Shown here in pieces: positions 34,098 to 43,300 of a stretch of DNA of 64,000 bases (position 1 is its first letter; each line of letters opens with the position of its first letter). The notes under the pieces were generated by a model, which did no database searches, was not told the DNA's origin, and saw only the letters and a list, made by a program, of their open reading frames with translations. A program made the translations under genes and the position numbers. The stretch is from Chitinophaga sp. YR573 (lineage in GTDB: Bacteria; Bacteroidota; Bacteroidia; Chitinophagales; Chitinophagaceae): assembly GCF_900110995.1 (NCBI RefSeq), contig NZ_FOJF01000003.1, positions 558,001 to 622,000 of the forward strand, in the 5' to 3' direction.

Positions 34098-35545
34098 GAT
34101 TTTACCAGTAATAAAATTTTATGTCTGTAGCCTTTTACATGTGTGAGATAGAGTGTGAGGATTGCTAACAACGCACTCGACCATTGTAACAGGGGATCAG
34201 ATAAGAATATAAATGCTGAAAGGAAAATAGAAGGAAGCATCCGGACAATGCAGGATAGCAGCTGGAAATTACCTGTTAGTATTTTGTTCAGCAACATTTC
34301 CAATACTATCATACTTGCAGCACAAGCCCCAATGAGTCCGTAAAGGACTGCCACCGGCTGCTGAAAGATATATACGCAGGTAAACATGCCTGTCAGTGCC
34401 AGCACACAGAAAAACAGGACGTAATATAAATAAGTCCGTTCATGGCCTACTGCATTGAAATAATAGGTAGGCACAATACTAAGGACGAAGAATGATTCAA
34501 ATGAAATGAAATACTTGGTGTATTCATGTACTTCGCTGGCGGTCTCTGTTCCAAGAATAATTCTGAAGATATAGGGATAAGTAATATAGAGTATTAAGAG
34601 AGAGATAACCGCACAACTGGTTACTACATTTTTGGCGGCCATATATAGTTCCTCACTATTCAGCTCCTGTGCGTACATCTTTGTGAACTTGGGGGAGATC
34701 CAGTGCAGAATGGCGCTGAACCCCATATGTAAATGATTGAACATGGTAGCAATCAATGCATAATAACTCAATACTACCAATCCAAAGTAATTGACGATCA
34801 AATATCTGTCTGACTGGAAAGTGAGTATAATTACCAATGATTGCAGCCATGTGAGAACAGCGAATGATATTTCGTTCTTGGGGATTTTCAGGTTGAACCT
34901 GAATGAATAACCCGGCAAACTTCGCTTCATCAGCACGAATGCAAAAGGTATAAATAAGCCGTTTACGATTATTATTACCAGCAGGAGTTGCGTAATATTG
35001 AACGGAAAGAGAGCAAGCAGTAATACATTCAGTAATAATCCGCCCAACCGGTTCCCGCTTCCCAGCAATGCCGCAATTTTGTATTGTTCTAATGCTTTGA
35101 AATAATTGGTGAATATTTGCTCAAAAAACTTTATCCCTACTATGCATCCGGCAAGGGCACAGCTTTTGGCGCATAACTGCCTGTAATCTGCTGCTATCTC
35201 AAATAGATGATAATGAGATACTAAGAAAGAGCCTATGAGTGAGAGTAATATACAAAATGCAAACAGCACAATAGTAATGCTGATAGCATTGTTCATGATG
35301 CCGGTTTTCCCTTCTTCATCCCGCTTTCCTATATACAGGGCGATATTTTTCAATACCATACTGCCTATGCCCAAATTAAAAAGCTGCATAGATACCACTA
35401 TGGTATTTACGAGCATCCATATCCCGAACTGTTCCTTTCCCAGATGTTTGATAAAGAAAGAGGTGCTTATGAAAAAAAGCAAGGGATACAGAAAGATATC
35501 CGCTATATTCCAAAAGCTATTGATGATATTTTTATTCCGGAACAT
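34094..35545 (-). CDS. Wzx-like polysaccharide flippase (MOP superfamily)
   Basis: The ATG at 35545 gives 483 residues (a TTG at 35560 would add five). About 12-14 membrane helices and the N-terminal pattern NSFWNIADIFLYPLLFFIS plus LGKEQFGIWMLVNTIV match MATE/MOP-type Wzx flippases, which move undecaprenyl-linked oligosaccharides across the inner membrane. It overlaps the Wzz-like gene upstream and shares a 4-nt overlap with the Wzy-like gene downstream, giving the standard Wzz-Wzx-Wzy set in one transcript. Confidence 0.9.
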   Translation of the reverse strand: MFRNKNIINSFWNIADIFLYPLLFFISTSFFIKHLGKEQFGIWMLVNTIVVSMQLFNLGIGSMVLKNIALYIGKRDEEGKTGIMNNAISITIVLFAFCILLSLIGSFLVSHYHLFEIAADYRQLCAKSCALAGCIVGIKFFEQIFTNYFKALEQYKIAALLGSGNRLGGLLLNVLLLALFPFNITQLLLVIIIVNGLFIPFAFVLMKRSLPGYSFRFNLKIPKNEISFAVLTWLQSLVIILTFQSDRYLIVNYFGLVVLSYYALIATMFNHLHMGFSAILHWISPKFTKMYAQELNSEELYMAAKNVVTSCAVISLLILYITYPYIFRIILGTETASEVHEYTKYFISFESFFVLSIVPTYYFNAVGHERTYLYYVLFFCVLALTGMFTCVYIFQQPVAVLYGLIGACAASMIVLEMLLNKILTGNFQLLSCIVRMLPSIFLSAFIFLSDPLLQWSSALLAILTLYLTHVKGYRHKILLLVKS

Positions 35546-36434
35546 ATTTTGGTCTGACAATATTTAATAAGATAAAGAGGAGCAGTCCGCTTATTACCAG
35601 GTACATTATTATAACTACCAGCGCAATTTTTATCACAGACCTTTGCACGGGAATCTGACTGACCAGGAACGGCTCCTGTAATTTTACAGCACGTGGGTCT
35701 TGCAGGAAATGCTGCATATCCGAAATTTCTTCCGTGATCCTTTCTCCTTTCTCAAAAAGGGCTTGTGTATTGATCTCGCCTTTCTGGACCGGATAAATGG
35801 ATTGTGTTGTGCTGCTCAGGCTATTGGTATATGCATGCATCAGGGAATCGAGCGCGATCAGTTCCTTTTCCCTGTATGTGATAGCCCTTTTGAATTTTTC
35901 TGCCCTTTGTCGCTGTAGCTCCTGTACGGCCACAATATTATTGAGATAATTTTCCAATAGAATAGCCAGGCTGTCAAATACAACGTGATCTGTACTTTTC
36001 ACGGTAATATAAAAGATCTGACTATTATTCTCTGTCATATCATCAGATAACAAACTTCCGTAGTTGTTGGTTGCTTTTATTTCCCGGAGATGCTTTAACT
36101 GATTTACACTCAGTGGTAATGCATTGTGTAATTGCTGATAAGATCGTGTCTGAATAAGCGCATTCACATTATCAATAGCTTCTCCATATAATTTTCTTTT
36201 TAAAGAAGTATACCCGTACGAAGCTGTTCCTTCAAATTTCTTTTCTGCGTGGAAGAAATATAATGTCCCTCCCGCAGTTATCCCTATCAGCAGGAAAGTC
36301 ATTGGGAACCAATAACGCTTAAACCCTTTACAGTACTGATAAATTATTGAGCGAATAAAATGGACTAATATTTTTATTTGCTCATTAAATTCATTCATCG
36401 TTAATTCATCATTTGGTGCTTTCTCTTCTTGCAT
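35532..36434 (-). CDS. Wzz-like chain-length regulator (no kinase domain)
   Basis: A 300-residue protein with TM1 at about 43-61 and TM2 about 268-290. A periplasmic domain between them is rich in helices, with coiled-coil character around 165-245. This is the topology of polysaccharide co-polymerases that set chain length together with Wzy. There is no C-terminal tyrosine-kinase domain, unlike Wzc. It ends inside the flippase gene and starts 4 nt after the methyltransferase gene. Conserved proline-glycine motif near TM2 is not obvious. Confidence 0.8.
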   Translation of the reverse strand: MQEEKAPNDELTMNEFNEQIKILVHFIRSIIYQYCKGFKRYWFPMTFLLIGITAGGTLYFFHAEKKFEGTASYGYTSLKRKLYGEAIDNVNALIQTRSYQQLHNALPLSVNQLKHLREIKATNNYGSLLSDDMTENNSQIFYITVKSTDHVVFDSLAILLENYLNNIVAVQELQRQRAEKFKRAITYREKELIALDSLMHAYTNSLSSTTQSIYPVQKGEINTQALFEKGERITEEISDMQHFLQDPRAVKLQEPFLVSQIPVQRSVIKIALVVIIMYLVISGLLLFILLNIVRPKYVPE

Positions 36435-36438
36435 CGTA

Positions 36439-37242
36439 CTATGATTTCTTTTGGATTGTAATCAGATAATGATCGCAGAAAATGTTAAAGGGGAAATAAC
36501 TGCTTAAACGCTGTTCCACCCTTTGCAGGAATTTATATAAACGGGGATACCTTTCTACAAATCCCTGGTAAAATTCCGGGGGTACAGCGAAGTAGATCCC
36601 TTTTAAGGTAAGTATTTCAAAATCTTTCTTCAAATGCTTTTTTATATAAGAAGGGTTGTAATAACGTACTTTGAAATGTACCCCTTCAATATGTGCAGTA
36701 GCATCTTTCTTAAATCTTCTGAATGCTGTTTTGAAATCTCCTTTCAGTGCCATGATCAGTTCCCAGGGGGAGACTGTAGGCATTATGACTAATGTGGCTT
36801 TCCCTTTTTCTGTTAGAAATGTCTTGAATTGATCAAGCACCTGATTCAGATTATCTGTACAGTTGAGACCACCAAAATTTGATATGATATAATCGAATTG
36901 CTGGTTTCCTAATTTGTGTAATTCATTGAATGAACATTGTTGGGTGCTTATAACATCTTCTAAATGATCCTCTTTTATTTTAGAATCCAGTTTATTCAGC
37001 ATGCCAGCAGCGATATCAGTAGATAATAGTCTGAATCCCTGATTTGCGAAAAACAGCGTGTCTATCCCTGTACCGCAATTCAATTCCAGAAAACGGGATT
37101 GTTCTTTAGCCTGTTTCAGAACCTCTTCACGGTATATAACACGCAAGTGGGCGGTTAGTTTATTTTCATTATTTAGTTTGTCGAAAACCGCAGACTGTAA
37201 TGAAAATGCCTGGCTTACCAATTGGTCGTTGCTGGTCATCAT
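36439..37242 (-). CDS. Class I SAM-dependent methyltransferase
   Basis: A 267-residue protein with the SAM-binding motif LELNCGTGIDTLFFA starting at residue 53, an acidic loop LLSTDIAAGML (about 72-82) and FDYIISNFGGLNC (about 115-127). The C-terminal half (about 165-250) is basic and aromatic and could bind a sugar or lipid acceptor. It probably methylates a sugar, lipid or small molecule linked to the polysaccharide. It lies 9 nt after the radical SAM gene and 4 nt before the Wzz-like gene. Confidence 0.85.
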   Translation of the reverse strand: MMTSNDQLVSQAFSLQSAVFDKLNNENKLTAHLRVIYREEVLKQAKEQSRFLELNCGTGIDTLFFANQGFRLLSTDIAAGMLNKLDSKIKEDHLEDVISTQQCSFNELHKLGNQQFDYIISNFGGLNCTDNLNQVLDQFKTFLTEKGKATLVIMPTVSPWELIMALKGDFKTAFRRFKKDATAHIEGVHFKVRYYNPSYIKKHLKKDFEILTLKGIYFAVPPEFYQGFVERYPRLYKFLQRVEQRLSSYFPFNIFCDHYLITIQKKS

Positions 37243-37251
37243 CAGATTGAT

Positions 37252-38682
37252 TTAAGAAAGTTCTTTTGTATAAACGTTTAGTTCCTCTTTAAGCCTGCGT
37301 TTTAAAAAGGAGTATTTGAGTGATTTAAAGAGTTTGGCAGGAAAGGTGCTTCCATCACTTTTTAATTTTTCAAGCCTGTAAGTATAATGTGTGTACCGGT
37401 GTAACTTTTTATAGAACGGACTTTCATATGTATTGGTGTACATGATATCCAGGTCGTCGGAGTCTGTCCAGTTCTCTTTCGTTATCAGGTCTTGTTTTAC
37501 ATTTTCATAAAAGGCTGTACCCGGCAATGGGTATGAAACAGAGATACCGATATCATCGGGTAATGTTTCTGTAATTAAGTTGATGGTTTTATTAATGTCC
37601 TGTACTGTTTCGTGCAGGTAGCCATATTGAATGAAAAAGGCCGCCCGGATACCATATTGCTTTAACAATTTCCTGGCCTGCCTGATTTCATCAACAGTGG
37701 TGCCCTTGTCCATTGCATCCAGGATCTTCTGCGAACCACTTTCAGCCCCCATCCATACTTCCTCACAACCGGCCGCTTCGAGGTCTGTCACATATTTTTC
37801 CTGTACCAGCAGGTCTGCCCGTGATTGAATCTTGAAAGCGGTCCTTACACCAGCCGCTTTTACCAGGTCTGCAAATTCCTTTACCCAGCTACGTTTTAGT
37901 CCAAAGATATCATCGCAGAACCAGATATGGTCCATGTTAAACAGTCGTTTCAGCAGCGCTATTTCTTTCACCACGTTTTCAGGGCTGCGCATATTGTAGT
38001 TGTTGCCATAAATGGGTTTGGCGCACCAGTTACATTTATAGGGACATCCCCTTGTAGTGGCAATATTGATAGAGAAATACCCATGTTTTCTGAGCCATAC
38101 TTTTTTGTATGGTTCAATGTTTACCAGGTCCCAGGCAGGTAGGGGGAGTTCATCCAGATGTTTAGAGATGGGTCTTAACGGATTCTTCTTTATAACACCT
38201 GTTTCTGTATAAATCAGGCCTTTTATCTTTTCAATGGGAGAGCTATTCTTTTCTAATTGCTGCACCGTTTCCAGCAGGGTATATTCAGCTTCCCCGGAGA
38301 TCACATAATCAGCCCCATTGTTTAAATACTTATCGTAATGATCTGAGGCATCTGAGCTTGTAACGATTACCCTGCAACCGTAGGCTTTGGCATATTGCTG
38401 CATCAGGAATGCTGCTTCCCGCATATTGCTCAGGCACATTTTGGTCAGATAATTGAAGCCATCATCGTATATAACGAAAACATCCGGTTTAAATGCTTTC
38501 AGCACTGGTATCAATTCTTCGGGTGCGTTAGCGAACATGGTATCGAACAACGCAACTTCGTATCCATTTTCTCTCAGGAAAGCCGCCGCCAGTATAGTAC
38601 CTAATGGCGGATAAGGCTTTGCATGTGCGACCTGCTTTGGATCGAACTGAAGAAAGTATGAATGACTGAATAAGACTTTCAA
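37252..38682 (-). CDS. Radical SAM enzyme with N-terminal B12-binding-like domain
   Basis: A 476-residue protein. Residues 1-150 form a Rossmann-like domain as in cobalamin-binding radical SAM enzymes, but I see no DxHxxG motif, so cobalamin ligation by histidine is doubtful. The 4Fe-4S cysteines are C213, C217 and C220 in RGCPYKCNWC. The barrel continues to about 430, with WFCDDIFG and MGAESGSQKILDAMDKG typical of the Elp3/MiaB-like barrel. Start TTG at 38682. It would carry out a radical methylation or rearrangement in polysaccharide or lipid synthesis; substrate unknown. Confidence 0.87.
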   Translation of the reverse strand: MKVLFSHSYFLQFDPKQVAHAKPYPPLGTILAAAFLRENGYEVALFDTMFANAPEELIPVLKAFKPDVFVIYDDGFNYLTKMCLSNMREAAFLMQQYAKAYGCRVIVTSSDASDHYDKYLNNGADYVISGEAEYTLLETVQQLEKNSSPIEKIKGLIYTETGVIKKNPLRPISKHLDELPLPAWDLVNIEPYKKVWLRKHGYFSINIATTRGCPYKCNWCAKPIYGNNYNMRSPENVVKEIALLKRLFNMDHIWFCDDIFGLKRSWVKEFADLVKAAGVRTAFKIQSRADLLVQEKYVTDLEAAGCEEVWMGAESGSQKILDAMDKGTTVDEIRQARKLLKQYGIRAAFFIQYGYLHETVQDINKTINLITETLPDDIGISVSYPLPGTAFYENVKQDLITKENWTDSDDLDIMYTNTYESPFYKKLHRYTHYTYRLEKLKSDGSTFPAKLFKSLKYSFLKRRLKEELNVYTKELS

Positions 38683-38684
38683 TG

Positions 38685-39629
38685 TTATCTCTTTTGTAAT
38701 TGTTCTAATACTTTTTTCTGATAATTTGCGGGATGATTCTTGGAAACATACGGTGTGGTTTTAAAAGCCAGCTGATAATCCTCCATTGGAAAACCTCTCT
38801 TTCTCCACTTATGTTTCCACTTCCTGTCTGTGAGGTCCATCAAAAAAAGGTTCAGTGATTTCCAAAAAAGGTTCTTCTTACCCAATGTTATCAGATTAAA
38901 TTTGACAGCGCCTTCAAAATCAACATCAAGATGTTGAATGTTAGAGAGATTACTTTGATTTCTCAATAAGAAAGTCTTGTATATATTCTTATTATAGACA
39001 GGAATAAGCGTACTTAGTTCAATACGGGTAAAAAGATTTTTTTCATCCAGTCGCAGGTAATGTTCATCAATGAAGTAATTCATACAGAGATGATGTTGCC
39101 TGCCAATTATATAACTCAATTTCTTTACCATGTGCAGGATGGTGCGGCAAATCCATAAAGTGTTATTGGCAGTAATGATGAAAAAATCAAAATCGCTCTT
39201 TTCATCAGCATAATTTTTGGATAGGGAACCTGAGATACCTACGAATTTAACAAAGGGGAATAGTGAAATGAATTGAGCCGTTCTTTTGGCTTTAGGGAAT
39301 AACCGGGTAGCCTTTACTTCTCCTGCAATGCGTTTTTCAACAATAGCATCATCGTCTGTTGCCAATAAATAATAGTCATCGATTTTTTTGATTGTACCAC
39401 TGATATCCATCCTTCTCAGCGCAAATTTAGTATCCAGCTCTTTGATGTTATCGGGTAACAATTTATAGATCTCACTCAGTTTAAGCGGATGCCTGAACAA
39501 GCTGAAATATTTCAGCAGGTTGATGATTTCTGTCTCAACCAGCTCATTGCTTCCCGGCAGCGAATAAGCAATGCTGTCTGCCCGTAATGCTTCCATAAAA
39601 AATATTTTTCCAGTGCTTCTTTCTCTCAT
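38685..39629 (-). CDS. Nucleotidyltransferase-fold protein with N-terminal winged-helix-like part
   Basis: A 314-residue protein. Residues 35-95 look like a winged helix (LLKYFSLFRHPLKLSEIYKLL). A DNA-polymerase-beta-like nucleotidyltransferase core follows: GSLSKNY at 134-140 and SDFDFF with Asp146/Asp148 as the metal pair. The rest is helical. Such proteins transfer nucleotides or sugar-nucleotide groups, or are inactive regulators. It overlaps the ECF sigma gene by 4 nt and is followed by the radical SAM gene after 2 nt, so these three are tightly linked. Confidence 0.82.
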   Translation of the reverse strand: MRERSTGKIFFMEALRADSIAYSLPGSNELVETEIINLLKYFSLFRHPLKLSEIYKLLPDNIKELDTKFALRRMDISGTIKKIDDYYLLATDDDAIVEKRIAGEVKATRLFPKAKRTAQFISLFPFVKFVGISGSLSKNYADEKSDFDFFIITANNTLWICRTILHMVKKLSYIIGRQHHLCMNYFIDEHYLRLDEKNLFTRIELSTLIPVYNKNIYKTFLLRNQSNLSNIQHLDVDFEGAVKFNLITLGKKNLFWKSLNLFLMDLTDRKWKHKWRKRGFPMEDYQLAFKTTPYVSKNHPANYQKKVLEQLQKR

Positions 39630-40231
39630 GATGCCATTACCATTTGCGTTTGATGCTCAAGCATCCTCCTCAAATTCCTCCTTGCTTTCAATAGGTTTGA
39701 TTTGGATGTTCCCAGGGATATACCTAAAATTCTGGAGATCTCTTCATGTGTAAAACCGTCAATTGCAAAAAGACAAAATACGCTGCGATAAGCCGGAGTG
39801 AGTTGCTGGATCAGTTTTACCAAATCATTATAGGCCATGCTTTCCATAGGATCTTCCATGTAGGATGCAGTACTATTCAACGTATTATCTGCAACTGTCC
39901 ATGAAATGCGTCTTGCCCTCAGTTTTGAGTGATTAATGCTGGTATTGATCATAATCCGCTTTAACCATGCCATAAAGACAATGGGTAAAGTGCTTTCATC
40001 GCCATATACTACGAAGGACAAGACGCCCTTAAAGACCTTTACAAAGCCATCATTGAGTGCTTCCCGTGCATCTTCATCAGTTGATGCATACCGGACACAG
40101 ATTGAATTTGCAAAGCCGTAATACTGCTCATACAGGGCTTTTTGCCAGGTTGGGATCCCCAGCCGGCAACCATCCAGGATAGTGGCCAGGTTATATCCCT
40201 TTAACGGGACTATTTTTTTAGTGCTCTCCAC
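39626..40231 (-). CDS. ECF-type RNA polymerase sigma factor
   Basis: A 201-residue sigma-70 family factor. Region 2 lies about 25-100 (YEQYYGFANSICVRYASTDEDAREALNDGFVKVF). Region 4 lies about 138-192 (LIQQLTPAYRSVFCLFAIDG, then HEEISRILGISLGTSKSNLLKARRNL, the helix-turn-helix). Start GTG at 40231. No anti-sigma gene is adjacent; instead it heads a ten-gene polysaccharide operon with overlapping genes. An ECF-type promoter lies directly upstream, so it probably activates its own operon. Confidence 0.93.
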   Translation of the reverse strand: MESTKKIVPLKGYNLATILDGCRLGIPTWQKALYEQYYGFANSICVRYASTDEDAREALNDGFVKVFKGVLSFVVYGDESTLPIVFMAWLKRIMINTSINHSKLRARRISWTVADNTLNSTASYMEDPMESMAYNDLVKLIQQLTPAYRSVFCLFAIDGFTHEEISRILGISLGTSKSNLLKARRNLRRMLEHQTQMVMAS

Positions 40232-40253
40232 GTTTACTGCTCTTATATAAGTA

Positions 40254-40284
40254 GTAATACGAGGGGTTGGTTAAAAAGGTTGCC
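40254..40284 (-). promoter_or_regulatory. ECF-type promoter of the polysaccharide operon
   Basis: The minus strand reads GGCAACC (40284-40278), a 16-nt spacer, then CGTATTAC (40261-40254). The AAC core at -35 and CGTA at -10 match ECF promoters. It lies 23 nt before the sigma factor's GTG start, so it fits autoregulation. Confidence 0.65.
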
Positions 40285-40360
40285 TGGGGGTAAAAATATA
40301 TTTTGGGGCTGTCAGATAGGATAGGGGGGATGGTGAACAGTGACTTTTGTTATAATATGA

Positions 40361-43300
40361 TTATCCGGGATGAAGGGCTTTGTCCATGTTGGCACGGATT
40401 TGAGCGAGGAGGGGATTGTAGGCTTTATTGGCAACGGGCCCAACGATAGCCTGTGATGCTGCGAGGAAGCGGGCTTGTTCTGATGCTGCGGCTGGTAATG
40501 CACTGGCACTGCTTACTGCTATTAATCTACCCATAGCAAATTTATCTGTACCTAATTGTTTGAATTTGGTAAGACTTTCCACTAAGATAAAGTTGTTGGG
40601 CATAAAGCCTAAAGAATTTACCTTGGCGATGGTGCTGTTAGTAATATCAATGATGGGTACTATTGTGGCATTCTTAACACTTCCATCTGCGTCATTTTGC
40701 CAGGTATGTTTTATCGCATTTTGTGTATTTGCTTCTGATACAAAATTGTCTGCCAGCCCTGGCCCTGGTTTTGATGTAATAGCCGGCGACATATCGGCAT
40801 GTACGACCGTTGCGTTGGTATCATCCTTATTAAGGTTGGACCGCATAGCTCCTTTTCCTCCTTCTACTTCGAAGTATGGGTTTCTGCTAATGTAATTACT
40901 CTTTGCTACAGTGGCACCAGTGGGTGCTGCCTTTTTATCAAATCTGTTTGCCAGTATACCCGCGGTTATCAGAGCTTGTTCTCCGCTATCCAGATAATAG
41001 ATACGATAATCTTTGGCTCCCAGTGTGCTTACGACATTGCTTTCATAGGCGTCGGTGGCGTCTTTAAACTTACCAGCTTCGTTATGATTAGCGTTTGGAT
41101 TAACGATTCCCGTATCCAGCGTGGTAGCTGTATACAGCATGGTATATTCCTGTAGCTTATCAATCATATCTGCTGTAATCAGGTAATGTTTATCTTTTTC
41201 CTGCTGGGTAGCTGTCGATGGGGCATCAGCTGTGCCATAAACAGTTGGCGCTTTATCCAGTAATAATTCGGATTGTTTTAACTTAATGAGCAATCTGGTT
41301 TTTAACCACTTGTATACCCTTTTTTTCTCTTCAGGAGCGCCACCATCTATCTTTTTACTTAAAGCAACAAAGGCATGACGCATGGCTGTTTTTAGCGCTT
41401 CTACGTGTAAAATAGGTCGTGTTACATCAGTAGTTACCAGGTCCATACCGGCTATATTGGTCAGTGCAGGTGTCAGAGGTGCTTTGCTGCTTATTTTTTC
41501 TACAAGTACTTTAAGACCAGGTATTAATGATTCTACAGGTGTATAACCCGGCCATAATCTTACTGAATCGCTGGTATCTGTAAGGGTAGGTCTTTGAAAA
41601 CCAAAACTTGCTCTTTGTGAGAGCTGTACTTCCTGGCCGGGTGCACCATTAAAATCAGTAACCATCCTGGAGATTAACAGGCTCGTATTACCAAAGTCTT
41701 CGCTGTCATAATGGAATTTGTCAACGACTTTAGGTATGAGTAACATCAAACTGGGATGTCCTTCCGTACCTATTGCAAATAGCCGCTGTGGTCCTCCTGA
41801 TATGGCATTGATTGCAGCACTTATATTGGCTACCATATTTCCTCTGTCTGCCAGTAAATGATCATGGAAATTAGGGTTGGCCGGATTAATTTTTATTTTA
41901 TCAGATAATGACGTTTTCTGTTTATCCACTAAATCATCCGTTGTTGTTCCTTCATCATCTATAGAGCGGCTTTTGCCCGGAGCCCCGACACTTACCAGTG
42001 GCGGAGCCGGGAATCCGAAGAATTTTTCTTTGGCGGTTTTCTTGTTTTTAGCAGAATCCAGGATAATATTTTGTTGCTCTCCCAGTACCTGGAAATTATT
42101 TGAAGGAAGACCCGCTGAACTGATTTTTATCTTTCCGGTTCTATATCCGGGAGTGGTGGGTGTGTGTGGAGTGAATGCTTTGGGCGCACTGGGAAACCTG
42201 GCACCGGGATCATTGGTATTGTTCTGTTGAAGCGCTAACAATGCTGCATTGACAGGTTGAAGTAAATGAGATATGGCTTTACCTTCGGCCTCAGCTACTA
42301 CATTGCCATATTGTACATTTAGTGGATGGGATGCATTACTTCTTGCATACGATCTGGTATCTATGTTATCCCTGTCTGCACCCTGTGCTTTATCATTAGG
42401 TTGATAAGGCGCAATATGTTTATGGAAGGAAACCAGTGTAGAAAGAAAATCGCCCTTTATATCCTTAATGTCGATGTTGCCAATTCCTGTAATATTTTCT
42501 TTACCCAACAGTGCATACAGTAACTGGGTGTATTTTTTATTTGTCCGGTCAGCGGATGATATTTTTGTTCTGTCATGTTCATCATACCATTTTTTGTCGG
42601 CAAAATGATTGAGTCTTGCAGTAGCTCTTACTTCATCCGGTTTTGTTTTAAGACCGGCATCTTTTTTTGCGGTCTCTATCCATTGTAACGTAGTACAATT
42701 ACCATCATTTTTATCAAAGGCAAGTGCCAGATTAATTAGTTCATCTGCGCTCCAGTCAGGGATAGTTAATAGTTCGCCCCAGGCAGCTGCGGTACTTTTT
42801 CCAGCTTTACCCGCAAAAGCAGTTGCTATAAGTGAGCTGTGTTCAGCTAACCCCGGGGGAATTATGCCTGGATTATATATGTTCCAGGCTGTTGCCAGAT
42901 TGTTGTTTGGTTTGGCTGTCGCCCAGAGGGATTTAATCGTTACTAAATTCACAAGGGCACCGGCTGCTTTGACAAAATCTTCTAATTCTTTCATAGAAGT
43001 ATATGCAATACCCGTAAAGAATGCAGTCAAATTAACCAGTGATGGATCTCCCTGTACGGCTCTGGTACCAGTATAGAAATTCTTTATATCAGCTATTGTT
43101 CCTCCAATACCTACTGCATCAATAAAGGCAAGTGTTTGTACCAGCTTGTCTGTTCCAGCGGTTTGAATCAATGTTACAACGTCCGCAATATTATCTTCCC
43201 GGTGATGTTTATTGATTTGTGTAAATATGCTTACCTGTTTTGGTAAGTCGCCAACGAAAAGTGCCGCTATGGCATCTTTGCGTTCATCAGTACCAGCAAG

